A stretch of 64,000 nucleotides of DNA from Bordetella parapertussis (GTDB lineage: Bacteria; Pseudomonadota; Gammaproteobacteria; Burkholderiales; Burkholderiaceae_B), in assembly GCA_945865935.1 (NCBI GenBank), contig CAMBFI010000010.1, positions 1-64,000 of the forward strand. The letters run 5' to 3'. Shown here in pieces: positions 32,943 through 40,016 of the stretch; positions within the stretch are counted from its first letter, which is position 1; each line of letters begins with the position of its first letter. The position numbers and the translations under genes were made by a program. A model generated the notes under the pieces. The model was not told the origin of the DNA, made no database searches, and saw only the letters and a list, made by a program, of their open reading frames with translations.

Positions 32943-34624
32943 GTCCGGGCTCCAACGTTTTGGTGTGGTGTCGCCGTTGCAGCGATACGATGACTTAAAT
33001 ACGTACCCAGCGCAACTAAGGTAATGGCGATGACGCTCAGTGCGGCGCCAGGGCCACGCCCTGCAATCGATTGAAAGTAAAGATAGATGCCATAGGACAT
33101 GGGCGCCATGCTTTCTTTGCTGGTTAACAAAATAGTCTCTGAAATTTCTGCTGCAGCAGTGATGAAGCTTGTGACAAATCCGGCAAGCAGGCCACCCATC
33201 ATCAGGGGGAGAACGATTTTACGAATAATACGCCAGCGACTAGCACCGACGTTCTCGGCAGCTTCCTCTAGTGCTGGGTGTACTTGCGTCAGGGCTGCCA
33301 TGCACGACCTTAAGGCATAGGGTAGTCGTCTGACCGAATAAGCCAAAACAAAAATGAGCCAACTTGCAGTTAAGGCACCACCTCCGAAGGGTAGTTCAAT
33401 GCCGCGAAAGGTTCGCAAATAGCCGATACCCAGTACCAAGCCAGGCATTGCAAGCGCGACGGTAACGAGATGATCCAGAATTTGCCTGCCTGGAATCGTG
33501 GTGCGGATCACAATGTAGGCAATGGCTGCGCCCAATACGACGTCAATCACGGCTGCTAGGCCACAATAGAGAATCGTGTTCCAAATCATCTGTTTCGCAT
33601 CACCAAAAATAGTGATGTAGTGTGCGAGCGTGAACTGCTCGGGAAGAACGCTGAAGCTCCATACTTTAAAGAGCGACATTAATAAAATGCCTAGATGTGG
33701 GGAGAGCACGAGCATCAACACCCCTATGATCCAGCCATAGGCCATCACAGTCTGCCAGGATGAAAGCTTACGTTTCGGAGCTTGCGCGCCACCGCGTGAT
33801 ATCAAGGCATAGTCACGCCGTTTGACGAACCACCAGGAGCCGCCCATAGCGGCAATCGAAAAGAGCACAAGGATGACGCAGATTACGTAGCCGATGGGGT
33901 CTTCAAGTCCGATTGAAGTGACGCGTAAATACGCTTGAGGAGCAAGCATATTTGTGACGTTGAGCACGAGCGGCGTGCCGAGGTCATCAAAGACCTTGAT
34001 GAACACGAGGGAAGCGCCAGCGATGTAGCCTGGGAGAGCCAGAGGGAAAATAATTTTCCGAAAGAGTCGCCAGCCGGAAGCCCCCAGATTTTGGCCTGCT
34101 TCTTCCATTGAGGAGTCGATCGTTGCGAGCGATGCGGACAGATTCAGCAGGATAAACGGGAAGTAATGTAATGTTTCTACAAAAATAATGCCGCTTAGTC
34201 CTTCCATAATAGGGATGCTGAATCCGAACAAATCCATCAGGATCAAATTCACTGCACCCGAGCGGCCAAAAATCAGTTGCATGGCTGCCGCGCCAACAAA
34301 GGCCGGCATGACTAAAGGCAGCACTCCTAAGGTTTGGATTAATACTGCGCCTCGAAACTGAAAGCGCATGGTGAGGTACGCGAGCGGGATGGCGATGAGT
34401 GTCGCACCCAGAACGGTCATGCCAGCAACAAACAAGCTGTTCGCGAACGACTCCCGCATTAACGAGATTTCAAAGAACGCGAAAAAGTGAGAGAGCGTTA
34501 AGCCGCCATGCCCATCTGAAAAAGCGGTGTAGACCACCGAGATAACTGGGCTAATGAGGAATACCGCTAAAAAAATCGCAATCGCTAATGCGATTGCGAT
34601 CATGCCGGGACTATTACGCTTCAA
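32939..34624 (-). CDS. ABC transporter permease, two fused domains (FbpB-like)
   Basis: A 561-residue permease containing two BPD-type domains, each with the EAA cytoplasmic loop: EEAGQNLGASGWRLFRKI (about 177-194) and EEAAENVGASRWRIIRKI (about 451-468). About twelve helices are expected. The fused form is normal for ferric-iron and 2-aminoethylphosphonate-type importers. Its stop overlaps the ATPase start by 4 nt, and it begins 11 bases after the binding-protein stop. It forms the membrane channel of this importer. Confidence 0.94.
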   Translation of the reverse strand: MKRNSPGMIAIALAIAIFLAVFLISPVISVVYTAFSDGHGGLTLSHFFAFFEISLMRESFANSLFVAGMTVLGATLIAIPLAYLTMRFQFRGAVLIQTLGVLPLVMPAFVGAAAMQLIFGRSGAVNLILMDLFGFSIPIMEGLSGIIFVETLHYFPFILLNLSASLATIDSSMEEAGQNLGASGWRLFRKIIFPLALPGYIAGASLVFIKVFDDLGTPLVLNVTNMLAPQAYLRVTSIGLEDPIGYVICVILVLFSIAAMGGSWWFVKRRDYALISRGGAQAPKRKLSSWQTVMAYGWIIGVLMLVLSPHLGILLMSLFKVWSFSVLPEQFTLAHYITIFGDAKQMIWNTILYCGLAAVIDVVLGAAIAYIVIRTTIPGRQILDHLVTVALAMPGLVLGIGYLRTFRGIELPFGGGALTASWLIFVLAYSVRRLPYALRSCMAALTQVHPALEEAAENVGASRWRIIRKIVLPLMMGGLLAGFVTSFITAAAEISETILLTSKESMAPMSYGIYLYFQSIAGRGPGAALSVIAITLVALGTYLSHRIAATATPHQNVGART

Positions 34625-34635
34625 AATAGTCTTGG

Positions 34636-35940
34636 CTATTTAGCGGAGTTGGCGAGAGTGATCGCGCGTGCGTAATTTGCTTTGGCGCGTGTCGCCCATT
34701 CTTCCTCTATTTTTGCTTTCGTCCTTGAGGCTTCCGCATCGGACTTATTGCTCTTAAATAATTTGAGCAGCGCTGCATCCTGAATTTGTTTTTCATCCAC
34801 CGCCGGAGAGAAGGCCAGTTGGCGCGCCTCCTCAAGTTGAGCGCTAGGCTTTCCACCTAACCGCTTCTCTGCATCGTGAATCGCTTTGGTGGCGGCTACC
34901 AGCTCTTTGTGGCGGAAGGTGATCATTTGATCGAACAGCGATCGCACAACCATGTAGCGTGTTTCCGACAGCTGAGAGTCAAAATTCACCTTGGCCTGAA
35001 TTGTGCCGCTAAAAGGATTGGGATAGTCTGCAGGCGCATTTTTATAGGTGGCCGGCAGAACGGGTAGACGACTAATTTGCTTGTCTAGTAGTAACTGCTG
35101 ACCCTCTGGCGACAACGTGAACTCGATGAAGCGCTTTCCCGCTGCCGGAGATTTGGCGCCCTCTACCAGTGCGATATTCGCTGGAACAATTGAGGTGACA
35201 GAGGGGTATATGAACTCTACAGGCATGCCCGAGTTTTTTGCTGCCAAGCCAAAGAAATCGATCACTAAACCGATACCGAACTGACCATTGGATACACCAT
35301 CTGGCACCCCAAAACTGCGCTCGGTGATCGCTGCGCAGTTCCCGCCGATAGCCATAATTTGCGCCCAGCCTTTCGTCCAGCCCTCGCCCTGAAGAATCGT
35401 TTCAACGGTGAGATGCGTCGTACCAGAACGCGAAGGGCTTGAGGTGGCAACATGACTAAAGTAAATAGGCTTGACCAGATCTGCCCATTCTTTTGGGGCG
35501 GGTAATTTGTTGGCCTTCATGTAACGCGTGTTCCACATCAAGCCGTAGCCTGCAAGTGCTTGACCGCGATAAAAACCTTTAGGGTCATTAACGGGGTAGT
35601 TGCCAATCTTGGTGGGGATCTCAGGATTTCCGGGGCCAATGTTTGCCAGTAATTTTTGTTGGGATAGGACTTCAAAGGCGTCCGGAGCGGATGCCCAAAA
35701 CACCTCTACACGCGAACCTGGCGGCTGTTCGCGCACGTAGGCGATGCCAGCGGCTGTATTTTTATTAAGAATTTCAACTGTATCCGAGGGGTATTTCGCC
35801 TCGTACGCCTTTTTGTAAGCGGCGGTCAGCTCTTTAGGGAACGATGTGACAACCGAGATTGTCTCCGCATGCAACGCATAGGGCGTGGCCAAGGCGAGAG
35901 CAAGCGCGGTCAGAATCAAGCGGGAAGTGGTAAGTGGCAT
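34636..35940 (-). CDS. ABC periplasmic binding protein, FbpA/PhnS/PgtC-like, extended C-terminus
   Basis: A 434-residue periplasmic binding protein. I start at ATG 35940 (MPLTTSRL), where a Sec signal ending at HA-E (about 28) and a GAG site fit; an upstream in-frame start at 36018 would add non-signal sequence. The fold core (SVVTSFPKELTAAYKKAYE to KQISRLPVLP) is about 330 residues, and roughly 100 charged, probably helical residues follow, unlike ordinary FbpA but like PgtC-type proteins. The tyrosine pair of ferric-binding proteins is not evident, so an organic phosphate or phosphonate is as likely as iron. It heads the operon with permease and ATPase. Confidence 0.9.
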   Translation of the reverse strand: MPLTTSRLILTALALALATPYALHAETISVVTSFPKELTAAYKKAYEAKYPSDTVEILNKNTAAGIAYVREQPPGSRVEVFWASAPDAFEVLSQQKLLANIGPGNPEIPTKIGNYPVNDPKGFYRGQALAGYGLMWNTRYMKANKLPAPKEWADLVKPIYFSHVATSSPSRSGTTHLTVETILQGEGWTKGWAQIMAIGGNCAAITERSFGVPDGVSNGQFGIGLVIDFFGLAAKNSGMPVEFIYPSVTSIVPANIALVEGAKSPAAGKRFIEFTLSPEGQQLLLDKQISRLPVLPATYKNAPADYPNPFSGTIQAKVNFDSQLSETRYMVVRSLFDQMITFRHKELVAATKAIHDAEKRLGGKPSAQLEEARQLAFSPAVDEKQIQDAALLKLFKSNKSDAEASRTKAKIEEEWATRAKANYARAITLANSAK

Positions 35941-36160
35941 GGCGATCTCAAGGTGGTCGATACAAAAGGCTTGCGTGGAAAGGGTCAGCGGCCAAACGTG
36001 TAAATAGTAACAGGGCAATCCCTTGTTTTATCGGGATTATTTGGTCTGAAGGCCTACTTTGGCTTGAGTTTCTCGCAGCAATATGACACCCCCATTAAAA
36101 ATCGGCATTCGAGCGGAATTCTTTGCGCACGGCCGCGATGTTCAATTATCATGCAGATGC

Positions 36161-36189
36161 TCTTTGACTAAGACGGCGTTGGTCAAAGA
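36161..36189. repeat. 8-bp inverted repeat upstream of Tct operon
   Basis: TCTTTGAC (36161-36168) and GTCAAAGA (36182-36189) are perfect inverted arms separated by 13 bases, with no T-run after them. The position, about 125 bp before the first Tct-operon gene, fits a regulator site or an RNA hairpin in the leader. Confidence 0.4.
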
Positions 36190-36212
36190 ATCATAAAAAT
36201 AAAGGAAATGTA

Positions 36213-36290
36213 ATGAGACAAGTTTTTAAGCGCAGCGTTGCGATGCTGTTTGCGCAGCCCCATCCGTCCCCAAGCCATAACGACACGTAA
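36213..36290 (+). CDS. Possible 25-residue peptide or decayed signal sequence
   Basis: ATG 36213 follows AAAGGAAATGTA, a fair ribosome site, and runs to TAA 36288-36290. The peptide opens with a basic, then hydrophobic stretch (MRQVFKRSVAMLFAQ), like the first half of a Bug signal peptide, then turns hydrophilic. It may be the stump of a lost receptor gene, a leader peptide or chance. Confidence 0.22.
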   Translation: MRQVFKRSVAMLFAQPHPSPSHNDT

Positions 36291-36314
36291 ATATATTTCT
36301 CTAGGAGAGTGGCC

Positions 36315-37037
36315 GTGGACGGTTGGAGAGCGAGACTCGGGTTTTTGTTGCCCCCTGGGAATCCAAATGTAGAGCCTGAGTTGATTTCGATGGCGCCTAA
36401 AGGTGTGTCCGTACATTTTGGCCGGATGATCGCGCGCGGGGTTACCGGAGACCATGCTGGTCAGGATGCCCGCACTCGCTGCCAGTTGGATCACATTGAT
36501 GAGCAAACCGAAATGTTGTCTCACTTGCGACCTCAGGTCATCGCGATGGCGCATACAGCCTCGAGCTATATGCTCGGTCGAGAGGGCGAAATTGCGCTGA
36601 CGGCACGCCTTGAGAAGCAATACGACATTCGTTTTACCTCCGCCTTTGTCAGTGTCGTCGCGGCCATGAAAGAGTTAGGCGTAAAAAAAGTCGCTCTCGG
36701 GACACCGTATGCCGAAGCCCAGACGCTGGCGGGTAAAGCAACGCTAGAAAGCTATGGTCTAACGGTTGTGAATTATCACCGACTCGAAAACGTACGCAAC
36801 ATTTATGAAGAAACCCCAGCGCGTGCCTATGCCTTAGCGAAAGCCGCGAATACGCCAGAGGCTGAGGTAGTATTTTTAAGCGGTGTGGGGATGCCAACAG
36901 TCGCGGTGCTGGAAGCGCTGGAGCAGGACCTAGGTAAGCCGGTCATCTCTAGTGTTGCTGCCATGATGTGGAACTGTTTGCGTATCGCAGGTGTGCAGCC
37001 TGTCGTGCCTGGCTACGGCCGTCTACTTGCAGGCTAA
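36315..37037 (+). CDS. Asp/Glu racemase-fold protein (AMDase/maleate isomerase family) lacking both catalytic Cys
   Basis: A 240-residue protein of the Asp/Glu racemase superfamily, closest in layout to arylmalonate decarboxylase and maleate cis-trans isomerase: opening LGFLLPPGNPNVEPEL, middle VKKVALGTPYAE and closing GKPVISSVAAMMWN. In those enzymes a Cys-Thr-Ser stretch near 75-80 and a Ser-Cys near 190 are catalytic. Here the first reads HTA (in MAHTASSYML) and the second Ser-Gly (FLSGVGMPT), so neither cysteine exists. GTG 36315 fits the GGAG site better than GTG 36309. It is first in a run with TctB, TctA and a receptor, so it may bind or process the imported acid by another mechanism. 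Confidence 0.82.
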   Translation: MDGWRARLGFLLPPGNPNVEPELISMAPKGVSVHFGRMIARGVTGDHAGQDARTRCQLDHIDEQTEMLSHLRPQVIAMAHTASSYMLGREGEIALTARLEKQYDIRFTSAFVSVVAAMKELGVKKVALGTPYAEAQTLAGKATLESYGLTVVNYHRLENVRNIYEETPARAYALAKAANTPEAEVVFLSGVGMPTVAVLEALEQDLGKPVISSVAAMMWNCLRIAGVQPVVPGYGRLLAG

Positions 37038-37070
37038 TGATGCGCTCGGCAGTTTATCGGGAGGTCGTGC

Positions 37071-37511
37071 GTGATTGAGCGCGGATTAAATTTGCTTTGG
37101 GTTGTGCTGGGTTTAGCAACCATGGTGAATGCTTGGACGCTGGGATTGTTTGGATCTATGGGCCCAGACAGTGGTCTGTTCCCAATGATTTGCGGGGTCA
37201 TCATTACCTTGTGTGGCCTGCTGTTGATGATCAAAAAGTCGACACGAGTGGAGAATCCTGAGTGGCCAGCCTCCACGGGTCGCCGGCGCATACTGGGTGT
37301 GTTGGGTGGACTCGTTGGTTTGACCGTGATGCTGCCTTACTTAGGCTTTGCGATTTCAAGCGCACTGACAACGTTTGTTTTGCTGCAAACAATTGAGCGT
37401 TCGCGTGTCCTAGAGTCAGTGGTGTTGACGCTCGTGTCGGTTTCAGTGATTGTGTACGTGTTTGGCCATTTGCTCGGCATGTCGTTGCCTCGTGGCCCCT
37501 GGGGTTGGTGA
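37071..37511 (+). CDS. tctB: TctB-family small permease subunit
   Basis: A 146-residue inner-membrane protein with four predicted helices and the TctB look: an N-terminal helix (LLWVVLGLATMVNAW), then SMGPDSGLFPMICGVI (about 27-42, the conserved PdSGlFP turn), two helices in the middle and a last helix near 125-140. It is the small membrane subunit of a tripartite tricarboxylate transporter. GTG 37071 follows GGGAGG. Its stop TGA overlaps the TctA ATG. This is the only TctAB pair in the window. Confidence 0.92.
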   Translation: MIERGLNLLWVVLGLATMVNAWTLGLFGSMGPDSGLFPMICGVIITLCGLLLMIKKSTRVENPEWPASTGRRRILGVLGGLVGLTVMLPYLGFAISSALTTFVLLQTIERSRVLESVVLTLVSVSVIVYVFGHLLGMSLPRGPWGW

Positions 37512-39004
37512 TGGACGCAATCAACGGTTTAGCGATGGGATTTTCGGTGTTGTTCACACCTGAAAATTTGTACTTCTGTTTTCTCGGGAGTCTGGTTGGC
37601 ACCTTGGTTGGCGTGCTGCCAGGAATTGGACCTCTTGCTGCCTTAGCGCTTTTGTTGCCCGTCACTTTTCAGTTGGCTCCAGTCGCTGGGCTCGGGATGC
37701 TGTGTGCGATTTTTTATGGCGCGATGTATGGAGGATCGACAACCTCTATCTTGGTAAATATTCCTGGTGAGGCGGCTTCTGTCGTGACCGCCTTAGACGG
37801 GCATGCGATGGCCAGGCAAGGTCGAGCGGGCTCTGCACTCGGGATCGCGGCGATTGGTTCGTTTATCGCTGGCACCATCTCCCTAGTCGCTTTGACTTTC
37901 TTTTCTCCCTTATTGGCCTCCGTTGCGATTAGCTTTGGTCCTCCTGAAAATTTTGGGCTGATGGTGCTTGGGTTGGTGTCGACGCTCTATATGATTGGCG
38001 GTTCGAAAGTGAAGGGCGTTCTGATGATCGCCTTAGGATTCCTTGCGGCAACCGTCGGGATGGATATCGTCAATGGTCAGGACAGATTCACATTAAATAA
38101 TGTCAATCTTGCTGGAGGGATTGAGATCCTATCGGTGGTGATCGGTCTTTATGGCGTTTCGGAAATTCTCACTAACTGTGAGACCATCGTAAAGAATCAG
38201 TTGCTCGCTGAAAAAGTTCGTGGCCTCTGGCCATCGTTCAACGATTGGAAGGCCTCCTGGAAACCCATGATGCGCGGCAGCTTCCTAGGATTTTTTCTTG
38301 GACTTGTTCCGGGGGGTGGTCCGGTCACGGCATCGTTTGTGTCCTATACCCTCGAGAAGCGGTTGGCGAAAAATCCTGAGCGTTTTGGTAAAGGGGCAAT
38401 CGAGGGCGTTGCGGGTCCAGAGGCCGCAAACAATGCAGCCGTTTCGGGGGGAATGATCCCGTTATTTACCTTAGGTATCCCGGGCAATGCTGTCACGGCC
38501 TTACTGCTTGGGGCCTTGGTCATTCAAGGTGTACAGCCAGGCCCGACTTTCATCACCCAGCGGCCGGACTTGTTCTGGGGTGTTGTCGCAAGTATGTATG
38601 TAGGCAATGTCTTTTTGCTGCTGCTCAACTTACCCCTGATCGGCTTGTGGGTACAGTGTCTTAGGGTGCCATATCGGGTATTGTTTCCCTTGATACTATT
38701 ATTGGCTGTAGTAGGAACATATTCTGCTAATAAAAATGTTTTTGACTTATGGGTCATGCTGGGCTTCGGCTTGGTGGGTTATGTCCTGCGTAAACTACAG
38801 TATGAGTTTTCACCATTCTTGATTGCGTTTGTATTGGCTCCGATGCTTGAGCAGTCGCTGCGACAGTCGATGGTGATGTCTCCGCATGGTATGTTTATTT
38901 TTGCGGAGAGACCCATCGCAGCCTGTTTGATCGGTATAAGCTTAATTTTGGCAGTACTAGTTTTTCGTCAACGAAAGTTGAATCAACCCGGAGGAGACAT
39001 ATAA
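37511..39004 (+). CDS. tctA: TctA-family large permease subunit
   Basis: A 497-residue polytopic permease with TctA signatures: GVLPGIGPLAALALLLP (about 35-51), FYGAMYGGSTTSILVNIPGE (about 69-88), GLVPGGGPVTASFVSYTLEK (about 260-279) and GAVEG-like AIEGVAGPEAANNAA with GIPGNAVTALLLGAL. It is the carboxylate-importing channel of the tripartite system with TctB and a Bug receptor. ATG 37511 overlaps the TctB stop (TGATG). The receptor gene follows immediately (stop and next ATG adjacent), making a complete tctBAC-type operon. Confidence 0.95.
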   Translation: MDAINGLAMGFSVLFTPENLYFCFLGSLVGTLVGVLPGIGPLAALALLLPVTFQLAPVAGLGMLCAIFYGAMYGGSTTSILVNIPGEAASVVTALDGHAMARQGRAGSALGIAAIGSFIAGTISLVALTFFSPLLASVAISFGPPENFGLMVLGLVSTLYMIGGSKVKGVLMIALGFLAATVGMDIVNGQDRFTLNNVNLAGGIEILSVVIGLYGVSEILTNCETIVKNQLLAEKVRGLWPSFNDWKASWKPMMRGSFLGFFLGLVPGGGPVTASFVSYTLEKRLAKNPERFGKGAIEGVAGPEAANNAAVSGGMIPLFTLGIPGNAVTALLLGALVIQGVQPGPTFITQRPDLFWGVVASMYVGNVFLLLLNLPLIGLWVQCLRVPYRVLFPLILLLAVVGTYSANKNVFDLWVMLGFGLVGYVLRKLQYEFSPFLIAFVLAPMLEQSLRQSMVMSPHGMFIFAERPIAACLIGISLILAVLVFRQRKLNQPGGDI

Positions 39005-40009
39005 ATGAAATTGATCCACTCTTTTATTGGTGCGATTGCTGCAGTGGCAGCCGCGACAGCCGTTGCTCAAGTATCACCTGATGTTACGAAATTAAAGCCT
39101 AAAGACTTTCCAACACAATCAATCGAGTACACCGTGGTGTACCCGGCTGGTGGAGGAATGGATCTCACGGCACGCCAGCTAGGCAAATATGCCGAACAAG
39201 TGAGCGGTGACAAGATTTTGGTGAACAATCGTACAGGTGGAGCCGGAATGGTCGGCCACACTTATCTAGCCACTCAAGCTAAGCCAGATGGCTATACGGT
39301 TGGGATTCTGGCTAACTTAGTATGGGGCGACGCAATGTTGCGCGGCAAGGATAAATGGTCTTTGTCAAACTTAGAAACAATCGCGTATATCAATAGTGAC
39401 GCACTTGCCTGGGTGGCAGCCACAAAAGGCCCGTTCGCTGGAAAGTCTGCTAAAGAGATCGTCCAGACCGCGAAGGATAAGCCTGGCACGGTGCGCGTTG
39501 CGATTGTTCCCGGCAGTATGTGGGAATATCTGATTGATCAGATCGAAGCTGCCACAGGCGCGAAATTCTTGCGCGTTCCATTTCAGGGTGGTAAGCCAGG
39601 TGTGGTCGCTTTGTTGGGTGGAAACGTAGACATCGCGCAAGGCTTTTACGGCGAATTTGAAAGCTATCTACAAGCCGGTCAGGTCAAGCCAATTGCCGTG
39701 GCGAGCGCTAGTCGTCTGGGCAACATGAAGGACGTTGCAACCTTTAATGAAATCTTTGGTACAAAAGATATCGTTTGGAACATCATCCGTTTAGCTGTTG
39801 TCCCCAAAGGAACGCCGGCAGACCGTAAGGCCTATTTGGCGGCCACAATTAATGCTGCGGTACGAACCCCCGCATTAGCTGCAGAGTTTGCAAAGTTAGG
39901 CGCATACTCTGACCCACTCTTGACCAACCCTGCGACAGCGGCTGCTGAACTCGACAAAATGGCGCAAGCCGAACGTGCGTTCTATGTAAAAACTGGTCGA
40001 CTGAAGTAA
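39005..40009 (+). CDS. tctC: Bug/TctC-family receptor 6, partner of the local TctAB
   Basis: A 334-residue Bug receptor with a Sec signal to about residue 22 (AVA-Q). Hallmarks are altered: an insert VSPDVTKLKPKDFPTQS comes before EYTVVYPAGGGMDLTARQLG, the asparagine motif is VNNRTGGAGMVGHT, then AKPDGYTVGI, and the second-lobe RVPFQGGKPG replaces the usual PYKG. GGAGGAG lies just upstream of ATG 39005. Its operon position makes it the natural receptor for TctAB here. Its difference from the ten other Bugs suggests a distinct ligand. Confidence 0.94.
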   Translation: MKLIHSFIGAIAAVAAATAVAQVSPDVTKLKPKDFPTQSIEYTVVYPAGGGMDLTARQLGKYAEQVSGDKILVNNRTGGAGMVGHTYLATQAKPDGYTVGILANLVWGDAMLRGKDKWSLSNLETIAYINSDALAWVAATKGPFAGKSAKEIVQTAKDKPGTVRVAIVPGSMWEYLIDQIEAATGAKFLRVPFQGGKPGVVALLGGNVDIAQGFYGEFESYLQAGQVKPIAVASASRLGNMKDVATFNEIFGTKDIVWNIIRLAVVPKGTPADRKAYLAATINAAVRTPALAAEFAKLGAYSDPLLTNPATAAAELDKMAQAERAFYVKTGRLK

Positions 40010-40016
40010 GACTAAA

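Larger units (their letters stand above)
35941..36308. other. Divergent intergenic region between ABC importer and Tct operon
   Basis: About 370 bp between the divergent ABC-importer and racemase-fold/Tct transcription units. It contains an 8-bp inverted repeat at 36161-36189 and a 25-codon frame at 36213-36290 (both listed separately). No larger gene is supported on either strand. Confidence 0.5.

Noticed and set aside
34636-35940. Firm naming as ferric-iron system fbpABC/afuABC
   Set aside because: The iron-binding tyrosine pair is not evident and the receptor has a long extra C-terminus; the ligand is left open.
36406-36415. TGTCCGTACA, matching the core of the 15-bp operator-like motif
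   Set aside because: It is only a 10-base match inside the coding region of the racemase-fold gene and not near a promoter; chance is a sufficient explanation.
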